Below, one piece after another: positions 37,756 through 47,878 of a stretch of 64,000 nucleotides of DNA. Origin of the DNA: Trichococcus paludicola (lineage in GTDB: Bacteria; Bacillota; Bacilli; Lactobacillales; Aerococcaceae). The notes beneath the pieces were generated by a model. The model had not been told where the DNA came from and did not search any database. It was given only the letters and a program-made list of their open reading frames with translations. Numbering within the stretch: position 1 is the first letter of the stretch; each line of letters begins with the position of its first letter. The position numbers were made by a program, and so were the translations under genes. The DNA lies in NCBI RefSeq assembly GCF_003052295.1, contig NZ_QBLC01000003.1, positions 1 through 64,000 of the forward strand, written 5' to 3'.

Positions 37756-39258
37756 GTGAAAGCTACAGATTTAATCGATGTACTCAAGATGAAAAAAGTT
37801 GTTGGGAGCTTGGATCCCGATTTGAATATTGGAAAAATTAGTCAGGATTCCCGCGATATCCAATCGGGGGATCTGTTTGTCTGTATCGACGGTACGCAAG
37901 TCGATGGCCACAATTACGTTGAGAAGGCAGTCGCCAACGGTGCGGGCTTGATTGTTGCCCATAAGGATATCCAAAGATTGGCAGCGACTGTCCCGGTTGT
38001 ATATGTTCCCGATACGGACAAAGCAATGGGCCTGCTTGCGAATCACTTTTATGCTTACCCGAGTGAGGCGATGAAAGTCATCGGCGTCACAGGGACCAAT
38101 GGGAAGACGACAGTGACCTATTTGGTGGAAGCCATCCTTAAGGCGATGGATAAAAAAACCGGGTTGATGGGCACCATCGAAATGCATATCGGCGACGAAG
38201 TGCACAAAACGAAAAATACGACGCCCGACAGCATCACGATGCAAAAAGCCCTGCACCTTATGGTTGAGAAGAAGACGGAATACTTCACGCTGGAGCTTTC
38301 CTCAATTGCTTTGGAAATGGGCAGAGCGTGGGGCCTTGATCTGGATGTCGCAATCATGACGAACTTGACGCATGAACACATGGAATTCCATCACACGATG
38401 GAAGCCTATGCCGAAGCGAAAAAACTGCTCTTCTCCCAACTAGGGAACGGCCGCAAAAACGGACGTACGAAAGCGGCGGTTCTGAATGCGGATGATGAAA
38501 CGATCCACAGCTACCGCATCGCTACGGCGGCAGAAGTCATTTCTTACAGCGTAAAGGATGAAACGGCTGATTTCTTTGCAGCAGATATCACATACAGCCG
38601 GACGCAGACCCGCTTCAATCTGGTCGTAAATGGGGAACGTTATCCGGTCGTGACGAACTTGGTGGGGCTTTATAATGTTTCCAATACATTGGCTGCGCTG
38701 GCGGCTGTATATGCTCTGGGCATTCCTTTGGAGGATGCATCAAAAGCGGTCGCGTCATTGTCTGGTGTTACCGGCAGATTGGAGATTGTCCCTGGTGCGA
38801 GCGACATCGGTGTCTATGTCGATTTTGCCCATTCGCCTGATGCGATGGAAAAAGTATTGAGTGTGGTGCGCGAGTTCACCCAAGGAAGAGTCATTTCCGT
38901 TTTCGGGGGCGCTGGGGAACGGGAGCATGAAAAACGCCCAATCATGGCCCACATCGGTACGGAACTCTCCGATTATGTGGTCCTGACTACGGATGATACC
39001 GGGAAAGAACCGCAGGAACAGATCATCTCAATGATGCTTACCGGCATTGAAAAGGACAACTATGAATATATCGAAAACCGCAAGGAAGCCATCGTGCACG
39101 CGATCACCATCGCAGAACCGGGAGATACGGTCATCCTGCTGGGGCGTGGACATGAGGCTGATTACAACGACAGAGGCAGAATGATTCGACTGTTGGACAG
39201 TGAAGTGGCGGCTGAAGCCATTGAATTGCGTAACCAGAGGCTTGTCGACAAAGCCTAA
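37756..39258 (+). CDS. murE: MurE-like UDP-MurNAc-tripeptide synthetase
   Basis: 500 residues from GTG 37756 (AAAGGTG 8 nt upstream). Mur ligase order is intact: an N-terminal UDP-binding domain (SQDSRDIQSGDLFV), P-loop GVTGTNGKTTV (110-120), TTPD (155-158), the central His/Glu region LTHEHMEFH (about 204-212), and the C-terminal domain with GRLEIVPG and the GRGHE motif. The site equal to the DNPR of diaminopimelate-adding MurE reads DDTGKEP (413-419), so the Arg is missing and L-Lys or another residue is likely added. The central motif is also unusual, so a specialised MurE paralogue is possible. Confidence 0.87.
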   Translation: MKATDLIDVLKMKKVVGSLDPDLNIGKISQDSRDIQSGDLFVCIDGTQVDGHNYVEKAVANGAGLIVAHKDIQRLAATVPVVYVPDTDKAMGLLANHFYAYPSEAMKVIGVTGTNGKTTVTYLVEAILKAMDKKTGLMGTIEMHIGDEVHKTKNTTPDSITMQKALHLMVEKKTEYFTLELSSIALEMGRAWGLDLDVAIMTNLTHEHMEFHHTMEAYAEAKKLLFSQLGNGRKNGRTKAAVLNADDETIHSYRIATAAEVISYSVKDETADFFAADITYSRTQTRFNLVVNGERYPVVTNLVGLYNVSNTLAALAAVYALGIPLEDASKAVASLSGVTGRLEIVPGASDIGVYVDFAHSPDAMEKVLSVVREFTQGRVISVFGGAGEREHEKRPIMAHIGTELSDYVVLTTDDTGKEPQEQIISMMLTGIEKDNYEYIENRKEAIVHAITIAEPGDTVILLGRGHEADYNDRGRMIRLLDSEVAAEAIELRNQRLVDKA

Positions 39259-39326
39259 ATGCAGAGAATTACCGCATAATATATGGTGGTTAAGCTAAAT
39301 AACGAGCAGAAAGTTTGAGGATTTCC

Positions 39327-40193
39327 ATGAAAATTGCAGTAGTAACGGACAGTACCGCTTATCTGACGGCTGAAATACGCCAGCGGCATCATATTCATAT
39401 GCTGCCATTAGTCGTGAATATCGGAGAAAAATCATATGAAGAAGAAATAGATTTGGTTGCTGAGGATTTTTATGCCTTGATGAAATCGTCTGAAGATTTC
39501 CCGAAGAGCTCTCAACCAGCAGTGGGTGCCATGCATGAGCTCTATGAAGAACTGGCGAAGGATCATGATGCAATCATCAGTGTCCACCTCTCAAGCGGCA
39601 TCAGTGGTACTTACCAGAATGTGGCCTCATTAAGCAGAGAATATCCTGAATTCAACATCCATCCCTTCGATTCTGAAATCAGCTGCTACGTCCAGGCTCG
39701 CTTCGTCTTGGAGGCGGCAAGATTGGCTGCTGCCGGTATTGAACCGGAGCAGATCATTGTGCGATTGAACCATATGAAGAAACGTTCCCGCGCTTACTTT
39801 ATGGTGGACGATCTGATGAACCTGCAACGCGGCGGCAGATTATCCGGTGGGGCGGCTGTCATCGGCTCTATCATGAAGATTAAGCCAGTGCTGCATTTTT
39901 CGGACAAAAAGATAGTCGTTTTTGAAAAAATCAGAACCAACGCAAGGGCGTTGCGACGGATCGAAGAACTGTTGGGCAAGACGGCTTCAAAAGCGGATTA
40001 TCCGATTATCGCAACGGTCATCCATGGAAATATTCCCGAGAAAGGGCAAGATTGGCTGGAACATCTCCAAGGAGAGTTTCCGGACATCCGCTTCGAATTG
40101 AGTTATTTCGGTCCTGTCATCGGGACACATTTAGGCGAGGGTGCACTGGGGTTGACCTGGACGGAAGACACCGAATTGAGCTATCCGATATAA
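39327..40193 (+). CDS. DegV-family fatty-acid-binding protein
   Basis: 288 residues from ATG 39327 with TGAGG upstream. DegV features: IAVVTDSTAYLT, PLVVNIGEKSYEE, SSQPAVGAMHELYEEL, the SSGISGTYQNV loop that contacts the fatty acid head group, and LQRGGRLSGG. Proteins of this family (FakB) present fatty acids to the kinase FakA for phosphorylation and use in membrane lipids. FakA is not in the window. The gene has its own terminator. Confidence 0.92.
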   Translation: MKIAVVTDSTAYLTAEIRQRHHIHMLPLVVNIGEKSYEEEIDLVAEDFYALMKSSEDFPKSSQPAVGAMHELYEELAKDHDAIISVHLSSGISGTYQNVASLSREYPEFNIHPFDSEISCYVQARFVLEAARLAAAGIEPEQIIVRLNHMKKRSRAYFMVDDLMNLQRGGRLSGGAAVIGSIMKIKPVLHFSDKKIVVFEKIRTNARALRRIEELLGKTASKADYPIIATVIHGNIPEKGQDWLEHLQGEFPDIRFELSYFGPVIGTHLGEGALGLTWTEDTELSYPI

Positions 40194-40230
40194 GCACTAA
40201 ATCATTATGGCAATCATATATTCATCCGGG

Positions 40231-40268
40231 AGGAAGGGCCATTGGGGTCCTGGCCTTCCTGTTTTTTT
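40231..40268 (+). terminator. degV terminator
   Basis: AGGAAGGGCCA and TGGCCTTCCT arms with TGTTTTTTT tail. Confidence 0.9.
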
Positions 40269-40317
40269 CTGTGGGGAATTTCGGACTGGTTTTTTAACAG
40301 ATAGTGGGGGTGCTTTT

Positions 40318-40905
40318 GTGAGAGTATTTATCGGCGTAAGATTGCCTGAAGGCATCAAAGAACAGCTGGTTTCCGTTCAGGGAGAAGTGAAACGTGCCAG
40401 CCTCAAAGGATCATTCACGGATCCGGACAACTTTCATTTGACGATGCGTTTTATCGGGGAAGTGGATCTGGATCAGAAAATCACAATCGAAACGGCGTTG
40501 GCTCGCTGCACCAAAAATCAGGTGCCCTTTCTGGTCGAAACTGCTAGGTTGGGTTATTTTTTCAAAAAAAACAAGTGGATCATCTGGATGGGCATCAAAG
40601 AAAACAGTCAGCTCCGAAAACTCTATGATCAGCTTAACGCGGAACTTTTGGTGCATGCAACGACAGTTGCCGACGAGGTTGCTTTCATTCCGCACCTCAC
40701 GCTCGGTAGGGGGATTGTACTGTCGCAGGAGTGGGAAACACTTAGTGAAGTGCCGCTGCCCTTTGACCAGAAAATCCCGGTCACCGGGCTGACGCTGTTC
40801 GAAAGTGTGCGGTTGAACGGTAAGCTGGTTTACCGCCCGATTGCTGATTTCCCGTTCAACGGTCAGACCATTCAGTCAGCATCCAGCAAACCAATAAATC
40901 CTTAA
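40318..40905 (+). CDS. thpR: RNA 2',3'-cyclic phosphodiesterase (2'-5' RNA ligase family)
   Basis: 195 residues from GTG 40318, behind a G-rich site; the frame is open to 40207 across the degV terminator, so the later start is right. Two HxT motifs define the 2H phosphoesterase: FHLTMRFIG and PHLTLGRG. The N-terminus MRVFIGVRLPEG is typical. It opens or forms 2'-5' phosphodiester links in RNA in vitro, and its natural role is unsure. It lies between degV and comFA. Confidence 0.92.
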   Translation: MRVFIGVRLPEGIKEQLVSVQGEVKRASLKGSFTDPDNFHLTMRFIGEVDLDQKITIETALARCTKNQVPFLVETARLGYFFKKNKWIIWMGIKENSQLRKLYDQLNAELLVHATTVADEVAFIPHLTLGRGIVLSQEWETLSEVPLPFDQKIPVTGLTLFESVRLNGKLVYRPIADFPFNGQTIQSASSKPINP

Positions 40906-40915
40906 CCGGAAACAG

Positions 40916-40963
40916 AAAGGCGTCACTCTTCGTATAGTCAGCGGAAGAGTGGCGGCTTTTTTT
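40916..40963 (+). terminator. thpR terminator
   Basis: GCGTCACTCTTC pairs with GAAGAGTGGCG, then GCTTTTTTT. Confidence 0.9.
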
Positions 40964-40994
40964 GCGTATGCTATCCAGGGAAGGGGAGGATGGC

Positions 40995-42365
40995 ATGGAC
41001 GGAAAAGAACTTTACGGCAGGGAATTGATGAAGGGCGAGTGTCGCACTGCAGACAAAGCACTGCTGAATATGGCTGAGAAACGACCCGGCTTGGTCAGCG
41101 TGAACGGGAAGCGGGCATGTTCCCGCTGCGGAAACCAAGACCGGAAAAACTTCCAGGCAGCGCCATGCTCTTGCGGAACTGCTTGTTTTTATTGCTTAAG
41201 TTGCCTGAACATGGGGAAAATCAAATGCTGTACAGCCCTCTATCATCTGCCGGAAACCAACTCGTTCGTATGGCCCAGCGAGCCGATTCTGCAATGGAAA
41301 GGGCAGTTGTCTTCGGAACAGAAACGTGCATCGGATGAAATCGTGGTGACGGTCCATGCTGAAGAGACACGCCTGATCTGGGCCGTTGCCGGTTCTGGGA
41401 AGACCGAGATGATCTTTGAAGGGATCGCAGCCTGTCTGCGCAAAGGTGGGAGAGTCTGCCTAGCCTCCCCGCGTGTGGACGTTTGTCTGGAACTGGCCCC
41501 ACGGATCAAGCGAGCTTTCCCGGACGTCCCTTTGGCCTTGCTGTATGGAGGCAATGAGGAGGGCTACAGCTACACGCCACTGGTCATCGCCACGACCCAT
41601 CAACTGCTGCGTTTCCGGGAAGCGTTCGACCTCCTGATAATCGACGAAATCGATTCCTTCCCATACCACAACGATGCGAGCCTCCAGTTCGGGGCGCAAA
41701 AATCCAGAAAAAAAGCGAGCGCGCTGATTTATTTGACGGCAACCCCATCTCGGGCCATGCAAGATGACATCAAGCGTGGCAGATTGGCAGCGACGGTATT
41801 GCCTGCCCGCTATCACGGCTTTGCGTTGCCCGAACCAGAGTGTCTGTGGGTCGGGAACTGGCGCAAGGCCATCACCAAAAAGAAAACGGCTCGATTCCTT
41901 ACACTGATTCGAAGGCAACTCCAAACGAATCGGCGCTTTCTGCTTTTTTTACCGCATATCAAGCTGATGGAAGAGCTGGATGGTTGGTTGAGGGAACTTT
42001 TTCCGGACAAGCAGTTCACCTGCGTTTCGGCGAGCGACCCTGATCGCGAGGAGAAAGTGAAAAGAATGCGGACGGAAGAGTATGATTTTTTGATGACGAC
42101 GACCATATTGGAGCGCGGCGTGACTTTCAGGGACATCGACGTCATCGTGCTTGGCGCGGAAGATTGGGTCTTCACGGAAGCCTCGTTGGTGCAGATTGCC
42201 GGCAGGGCAGGCAGACACAAAGACTTTCCGACGGGGTGGGTCTGTTTTGCGCACAATGGCGAAACGAAAGCCATACAGGGGGCAGTCCGGCAAATCCGCT
42301 TGATGAACCGGGATGCGGGAAGAAAGGGGTTGCTGAATGGGTCAATGTCTGTTTTGCCAAAATGA
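40995..42365 (+). CDS. comFA: Competence DNA translocase/helicase ComFA
   Basis: 456 residues from ATG 40995 (AAGGGGAGG 6 nt upstream). A Cys-rich zinc module comes first (CSRCGNQD, then CSCGTACFYCLSC and KCC). The SF2 helicase core follows: Walker A AVAGSGKTE, DEID as Walker B, LTATPS as motif III, TTTILERGVTF and QIAGRAGRH as motif VI. ComFA drives single-stranded DNA into the cytoplasm during natural transformation. Its 3' end overlaps comFC by 29 nt. Confidence 0.94.
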   Translation: MDGKELYGRELMKGECRTADKALLNMAEKRPGLVSVNGKRACSRCGNQDRKNFQAAPCSCGTACFYCLSCLNMGKIKCCTALYHLPETNSFVWPSEPILQWKGQLSSEQKRASDEIVVTVHAEETRLIWAVAGSGKTEMIFEGIAACLRKGGRVCLASPRVDVCLELAPRIKRAFPDVPLALLYGGNEEGYSYTPLVIATTHQLLRFREAFDLLIIDEIDSFPYHNDASLQFGAQKSRKKASALIYLTATPSRAMQDDIKRGRLAATVLPARYHGFALPEPECLWVGNWRKAITKKKTARFLTLIRRQLQTNRRFLLFLPHIKLMEELDGWLRELFPDKQFTCVSASDPDREEKVKRMRTEEYDFLMTTTILERGVTFRDIDVIVLGAEDWVFTEASLVQIAGRAGRHKDFPTGWVCFAHNGETKAIQGAVRQIRLMNRDAGRKGLLNGSMSVLPK

Positions 42366-43026
42366 GATCCGCGAACTTTTGACCCTCCAAGAACTTTTCA
42401 GCTTCGGGAAAAAAGATTGCGGAACAATCTGCCGATCCTGCGATGAAAAGTTGCCGCGTTTAGCCGGTCAAACGTGCTGCCTAGGCTGCATGCGGCCGCA
42501 AACAGCCACGGAGTTGTGCGAGGACTGCCGGAGGTGGAGTTGCCGCTATCCGGAATTGACGATTGGACATCATGCCTGCTATGCCTACACGGGTGTCGTG
42601 AAGGACTGGCTGCAACGCTACAAGTTTCAAGGCGATTACCGTCTTGCCGGAGCATTCAGGAATGAGCTGAGGGCTCTCCAAAGAGCGCATCCGAAGGGAC
42701 TGTTCCTCCCGTTGCCGATATCGCGCGCGAGTTACGAGGAAAGGGGATTCAGTCAATGCGAAGAGATGCTGAAACAAGCAGGAATCCACTACGCGCAATT
42801 CTTGGAAAACCAGCATGTCGGCGAAAAACAGTCCGAAAAAAACAGGCAAGAACGACTGCTGACAACGCAGCCATTTTTGATGTTGGATGAGCACAAAAAA
42901 TATCTTCAGCAGGAAATTATTCTTTTTGATGACGTCTATACTACCGGAAGAACGCTCTACCATGCGAAAACTCTGCTGTACAAGCAAGGATTCAGATTGG
43001 TGCGTTCCGTGACAATCGCAAGATAA
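42337..43026 (+). CDS. comFC: Competence protein ComFC, phosphoribosyltransferase fold
   Basis: 229 residues. Cys pairs at the start (CLFCQNE, CRSCDE, CLGCM, CEDCRRW) form a zinc module. The PRTase fold has the PRPP-like loop IILFDDVYTTGRTL, and RASYEERGFSQCEEML is typical of ComF. It works with ComFA in DNA uptake, though the enzyme reaction is unproven. AAAGGGG lies 8 nt before the ATG, inside comFA, so translation is coupled. comFB is absent, as usual in Lactobacillales. Confidence 0.94.
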   Translation: MGQCLFCQNEIRELLTLQELFSFGKKDCGTICRSCDEKLPRLAGQTCCLGCMRPQTATELCEDCRRWSCRYPELTIGHHACYAYTGVVKDWLQRYKFQGDYRLAGAFRNELRALQRAHPKGLFLPLPISRASYEERGFSQCEEMLKQAGIHYAQFLENQHVGEKQSEKNRQERLLTTQPFLMLDEHKKYLQQEIILFDDVYTTGRTLYHAKTLLYKQGFRLVRSVTIAR

Positions 43027-43039
43027 GCAATCATAAACA

Positions 43040-43135
43040 TTGAAATGTTAAGGCGCTTACATTATAATGAAGTTAAAGAAACCCCCTATGAGTGGTCCAT
43101 AGGTGAGGGTTGTCTTTATCTGACGATGCGTCAGA
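43040..43135 (+). promoter_or_regulatory. hpf promoter and structured leader
   Basis: TTGAAA (43040-43045), 17 bp, TATAAT (43063-43068). The leader carries hairpin 1 at 43080-43111 (AACCC/GGGTT and CCTATG/CATAGG with a TGA bulge) and hairpin 2 at 43119-43135 (TCTGACG-ATG-CGTCAGA), which ends just before the AAAGGAG ribosome site. Confidence 0.75.
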
Positions 43136-43152
43136 CGAAAGGAGAGAGTGCT

Positions 43153-43710
43153 ATGTTTAAGTATAATGTCCGAGGAGAAAATATTGAGGTTACAGAACCG
43201 ATTCGCAGCTACGCCGAGAAAAAATTAGGCAGACTGGAAAAATACTTTAGCAACGTGCCTGAAACAACTGCGCATGTCAACTTGAAAGTATATCCATTCC
43301 CAGCCGAAAAATCTGCTAAGGTGGAAGTTACGGTTCCGCTACCTTTCCTGGTTTTAAGAGCCGAAGAGACTTCCAACGATCTATACGGAAGCATCGATTT
43401 GGTCGTGGACAAACTTGAACGCCAAGTCCGTAAGTACAAGACGAAGATTCACCGCAAATCCAGAGAGAGAGGATTTGATATCGGTAACGAGCCGAATCTG
43501 ATCGAAGAAAAAATGGAAGACGATGAGAATCCGCTTGAAATCGTCCGCACTAAACGTCTTTCCCTCAAACCGATGGACAGTGAAGAAGCTGTATTACAGA
43601 TGAATATGCTTGGACACAACTTCTTTATCTTCGAAGATGCTGAAACGAACGGCACAAGTATCGTGTACCGCCGAAAAGACGGCAAATTCGGTCTGATCGA
43701 AACCGACTAA
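43153..43710 (+). CDS. hpf: Long-form ribosome hibernation promoting factor
   Basis: 185 residues from ATG 43153. The N-terminal S30AE domain (~1-100; YNVRGENIEVTEPIRSYAEKK) binds the 30S subunit. A linker then leads to the C-terminal dimerisation domain (~128-185; IVRTKRLSLKPMDSEEAVLQM, GHNFFIF), which joins two ribosomes into a 100S dimer. That makes it the long Firmicute form. It has its own promoter and a leader with two hairpins. comFC-hpf-secA-prfB-ftsEX is a familiar Lactobacillales order. Confidence 0.96.
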   Translation: MFKYNVRGENIEVTEPIRSYAEKKLGRLEKYFSNVPETTAHVNLKVYPFPAEKSAKVEVTVPLPFLVLRAEETSNDLYGSIDLVVDKLERQVRKYKTKIHRKSRERGFDIGNEPNLIEEKMEDDENPLEIVRTKRLSLKPMDSEEAVLQMNMLGHNFFIFEDAETNGTSIVYRRKDGKFGLIETD

Positions 43711-43723
43711 ATCTGAAAATAAC

Positions 43724-43763
43724 GTCCCCCGCCCCTAATAAACGGCGGGGGGCTTTTTTTTTT
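43724..43763 (+). terminator. hpf terminator
   Basis: CCCCCGCC and GGCGGGGG arms with a long T run. Confidence 0.95.
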
Positions 43764-43798
43764 GGCAACAGGTGTAAGGTTTTGTTGATGGGGAGTAG

Positions 43799-43827
43799 TT
43801 CACATTAATTAAAAGTAATGATAGAAT
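43799..43827 (+). promoter_or_regulatory. secA promoter
   Basis: TTCACA (43799-43804), 17 bp, TAGAAT (43822-43827). Confidence 0.6.
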
Positions 43828-43938
43828 AGTAGAGATAAAAGAATTATTTTTGCATCAGCAACGAACGACTTATACACGAATGCATACCCAGTGAAAATGA
43901 TTGCTGGAATGAAATCAGACAGCAAGAGGAGATATAGA

Positions 43939-46488
43939 ATGGCCAACTTTTTAAAGAAACTCATCGAGAATGATAAGAAAGAGCTACGTTCCTTGGAAGG
44001 CGTAGCGGATAAAGTCATCTCCTACGCGGATCGAATGGCCGCTTTGGATGATGAAGAATTGCGCGAACTGACCGAATCTTATAAAGAACGCTACAAAAAA
44101 GGGGAGTCTTTGGATGATCTTCTGCCAGAAGCATTTGCGGTAGTCCGCGAAGGCGCAAAACGCGTCTTGGGACTGTATCCTTATAAAGTGCAGATTATGG
44201 GGGGGCTTACCCTACATAAAGGCAATATCGCTGAAATGAAGACGGGTGAAGGTAAAACCTTGACAGCGACGATGCCTGTTTACTTGAACGCCTTATCGGG
44301 CGAAGGTGTGCACGTTGTCACAGTCAATGAATATTTGGCAAGCCGTGATGCGGTCGAGATGGGCGAATTGTACCGTTTTCTGGGGTTGACTGTTGGTTTG
44401 AACACAAACGGAAAGTCTTCTGAAGAAAAAAGAGAAGCCTATAACTGCGACATCACTTACAGCACCAACAATGAATTGGGCTTCGATTATTTGCGTGACA
44501 ACATGGTCGTCTACAAAAATCAAATGGTGCAGCGTCCATTGAACTTTGCGGTCGTCGATGAGGTCGACTCGATCTTGATTGATGAAGCCCGTACACCATT
44601 GATCATTTCCGGACAAGCCGAAAAATCGACAGCACTCTATAACCGAGCTGATTTCTTCATCAAAGGATTGAAAGAGAATGAAGACTATACGATCGATTTG
44701 ACATCTAAATCAATCGCATTGACGGATGAAGGCATCGAGAAAGCCGAAAAAACATTCCATTTACCGAACTTATACGATGTGGATAATACGCGCTTGGTGC
44801 ATCATTTGGATCAAGCTTTGCGCGCGAACTTCATCATGCTTGTGGATATCGATTACGTAGTTGAAGACGGAAAAGTAAAAATCGTTGACCAATTCACTGG
44901 CCGGATCATGGAAGGCCGCCGTTACTCGGACGGACTTCACCAAGCCATCGAAGCGAAAGAGAACGTCGAAATTGAAAATGAATCGAAAACGATGGCCACC
45001 ATCACTTTCCAGAACTATTTCCGTATGTACAAAAAACTGTCCGGTATGACCGGCACGGCGAAAACGGAAGAAGAAGAATTCCGGGAAATCTACAACATGA
45101 ACGTCATCTCGATTCCTACAAACAGACCGATTGTCCGTAATGATTATTCGGATTTGTTGTACCCATCCTTGAAGAGCAAATTCAGGGCTGTTGTCGGCGA
45201 TATCAAAGAGCGTCATGTGAAAGGGCAGCCGATCCTTGTCGGTACCGTAGCAGTCGAAACTTCTGAATTGCTTTCGCGCATGCTGAGCCAAGAAAACATT
45301 CCGCACCAAGTATTGAATGCCAAAAACCATTTCCGGGAAGCGGAAATCATCATCGGTGCCGGTCAACCCGGAGCCGTCACGATCGCCACCAACATGGCCG
45401 GCCGTGGTACCGACATCAAGCTGGGTAAAGGCGTCAAGGAATTGGGCGGTCTCTGCGTCATCGGTACCGAACGTCATGAATCACGCCGGATCGATAACCA
45501 ACTGCGTGGACGTTCCGGACGTCAAGGAGATCCCGGTGAAACGCAATTTTACCTGTCGCTGGAAGACGATTTGATGAGACGCTTCGGATCGGAACGCATT
45601 CAGCAAGTCTGGAGCAAATTGAATTTGGATGACGAAGCAGAAGACGTGGTTATCCAAAGCAAAATGCTTTCCAAACAAGTGGAATCAGCTCAGAAACGAG
45701 TGGAAGGCAATAACTACGATACCCGTAAAAACGTATTGGAATACGATGAAGTCATGCGTGAACAACGTGAAATCATCTATGGACAGCGTCTGGAAGTCAT
45801 CAACGAAACTGAATCGCTAAAATTTGTCGCAACAGCCATGATCAAACGTGCGATTGCGCGTGTGGTCGAAACGCATACCATCGGTGAGAAGACGACTTGG
45901 AACCTGCAAGGGATCCGCGACTTTGCCGGAGCTGCCCTAGTGCACCCCGACAGCATCAGTATGGCCGATCTGGAAGGCAAAACAGCGCATGAAATTGAGG
46001 AATACTTAGTTGAACGCGCAATGGAAGTTTACAAGACAAAAGAGACTCAATTGAGCCCAGAACAGATTTTGGAATTCGAAAAAGTCGTCATTCTGCGCGT
46101 TGTGGACAACAAATGGACCGATCACATCGACAATATGGATGAGCTTCGCCAAGGTATCGGCTTGCGTTCCTACGCACAGAACAATCCATTGACCGAATAC
46201 CAAACCGAGGGCTATGATCGTTTCCAAGAAATGATTGCCACCATCGACTACGACGTCACCCGTATCGTGATGAAATCAGAAATCCGTCAAAATCTGCAAC
46301 GACAATCAGTAGGTCAAGGCTCGAACATCATGCCGACGCGTGAGACAGTCGCTTCCAAAACGGAGCAACAGGAACAAGCGCGCAGAGCCCAGATCTCCGC
46401 AATGAGAATGCAAAAACTGATGGAAATCCAAAAAGCCAAACAAGCGGCTGAAGCAGCAGGAAAACAAGAGTCGCCCACCGAAGAATAA
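43939..46488 (+). CDS. secA: Preprotein translocase ATPase SecA
   Basis: 849 residues from ATG 43939 (AGAGGAGA upstream). DEAD-type motor: Walker [25 protein letters not shown], the preprotein-binding insert, GRGTDIKLG and [11 protein letters not shown], then the helical scaffold and wing ([19 protein letters not shown]). It drives secretion through SecYEG. The protein ends in a charged Ala/Gln/Glu tail, and the C-terminal zinc motif (CxCxSGx6CH) used for SecB or lipid contact is missing; it is not found in other frames downstream either. prfB follows. Confidence 0.97.
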   Translation: MANFLKKLIENDKKELRSLEGVADKVISYADRMAALDDEELRELTESYKERYKKGESLDDLLPEAFAVVREGAKRVLGLYPYKVQIMGGLTLHKGNIAEMKTGEGKTLTATMPVYLNALSGEGVHVVTVNEYLASRDAVEMGELYRFLGLTVGLNTNGKSSEEKREAYNCDITYSTNNELGFDYLRDNMVVYKNQMVQRPLNFAVVDEVDSILIDEARTPLIISGQAEKSTALYNRADFFIKGLKENEDYTIDLTSKSIALTDEGIEKAEKTFHLPNLYDVDNTRLVHHLDQALRANFIMLVDIDYVVEDGKVKIVDQFTGRIMEGRRYSDGLHQAIEAKENVEIENESKTMATITFQNYFRMYKKLSGMTGTAKTEEEEFREIYNMNVISIPTNRPIVRNDYSDLLYPSLKSKFRAVVGDIKERHVKGQPILVGTVAVETSELLSRMLSQENIPHQVLNAKNHFREAEIIIGAGQPGAVTIATNMAGRGTDIKLGKGVKELGGLCVIGTERHESRRIDNQLRGRSGRQGDPGETQFYLSLEDDLMRRFGSERIQQVWSKLNLDDEAEDVVIQSKMLSKQVESAQKRVEGNNYDTRKNVLEYDEVMREQREIIYGQRLEVINETESLKFVATAMIKRAIARVVETHTIGEKTTWNLQGIRDFAGAALVHPDSISMADLEGKTAHEIEEYLVERAMEVYKTKETQLSPEQILEFEKVVILRVVDNKWTDHIDNMDELRQGIGLRSYAQNNPLTEYQTEGYDRFQEMIATIDYDVTRIVMKSEIRQNLQRQSVGQGSNIMPTRETVASKTEQQEQARRAQISAMRMQKLMEIQKAKQAAEAAGKQESPTEE

Positions 46489-46566
46489 CTAGCGGTCTGC
46501 GCAATCCACAGCTCAGCCAAAAAAATCAAGTCAATAACACTAATCGGATACAGCGCCAATCGAGGA

Positions 46567-46607
46567 GGGTCGGGATAAAAAACAGTCGCTTGTTTTTATC
46601 CCGACCC
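46567..46607 (+). terminator. Strong hairpin between secA and prfB
   Basis: GGGTCGGGATAAAAA and TTTTTATCCCGACCC form a 15-bp stem. The tail is T-poor (ATCCTTCTTTTG), so it may be a weak terminator or processing site letting some read-through to prfB. Confidence 0.65.
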
Positions 46608-46640
46608 ATCCTTCTTTTGTCGAATCTAGGAGGAAATCAA

Positions 46641-47757
46641 ATGGAATTAAGTGAAATCAAAGCAATATTGGAAAGTTCAGAAACAAAAATCTCAAGCTTC
46701 AGGAGGTCTCTTTGACTTAGATGGCCTGGAAACGGATATAGCGGAATTCGACGATCGCATGTTGGATCCTGAGTTTTGGAACAATGCCGAAGCGGCGCAG
46801 GAAGTCATCAATCAATCGAACCAAATAAAAGTAGTCTACAATACCTACAAGAGTTTGGAAGCGCAGTATGAAGACCTAGAAGTCTTATATGAAATGGTAA
46901 AAGAGGATGAAGATCCGGAATACTTGGAAGAATTGACCGAAAAAACGACAGAATTTACGGAAGCGCTGGAAAAATATGAATTGACGATGCTGTTGAACGG
47001 ACCGCACGACAAATCCAATGCCATTTTGGAAATTCATCCGGGTGCTGGCGGAACGGAATCCCAGGATTGGGGCAGCATGCTTTTCCGCATGTACACGCGT
47101 TGGGCCGATAAAAAAGGCTTTGACGTGGAGACGTTGGATTATCAAAGCGGGGATGAAGCCGGAATCAAAAGCGTAACGATCCTTATCAAGGGTTTGAACG
47201 CCTATGGTTACCTACGTTCGGAAAGGGGCGTGCACCGTTTGGTCCGTATCTCGCCGTTCGACTCTGCCGGAAGAAGGCACACCTCTTTTTGTTCGATCGA
47301 CGTGATGCCGGAGATCGCTGCGGACGATACGGAGATAGAAGTGAATCCGGATGACATCCGTGTGGATACTTATCGCGCCAGCGGAGCAGGCGGGCAACAC
47401 ATCAACAAGACGTCCTCAGCTATCCGGATTACACACATCCCGACCGGCGTTGTTGTGGCGAGCCAGGCGCAACGTTCCCAATTCCAGAACAGAGATACCG
47501 CTATGGGGATGCTGAAGGCAAAACTGTATCAACTGCAAGAGGAAGAGCGTGAAAAAGAACTGGCAGCCATCCGTGGAGAACAAAAAGAAATCGGTTGGGG
47601 TTCACAGATCCGTTCTTACGTATTCCATCCTTATTCCATGGTAAAAGACCACAGAAGCAGCTATGAAACGGGTAATGTACAGGCCGTCATGGACGGCGAT
47701 CTGGACGCCTTTATCGATGCCTATCTGAAAATGACGATGGATCAGGAAGAACTGTAA
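46641..47757 (+). CDS. prfB: Peptide chain release factor 2, with programmed +1 frameshift
   Basis: The gene starts at ATG 46641 with AGGAGG upstream. Codon 25 is an in-frame TGA (46713-46715) preceded by AGGAGG-TCT-CTT, the standard RF2 frameshift signal: an internal Shine-Dalgarno, the slippery CTT and TGAC. Skipping T46713 joins 46641-46712 to 46714-47757, about 371 residues. The protein has the stop-codon-reading tripeptide SPF in [12 protein letters not shown] and the catalytic GGQ in [12 protein letters not shown]. It ends translation at UGA and UAA and controls its own level through the shift. It lies between secA and ftsEX. Confidence 0.97.
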
Positions 47758-47878
47758 CATACGCAACGAAATGAAAAATGGCCAAACGTGAGCAGGAATA
47801 ATGAGGATTCAGCTGGACTTCTGAGAAACTATTGACACATACTTGTAAAGAAACTAAAACAGACATATTTACGCAACG

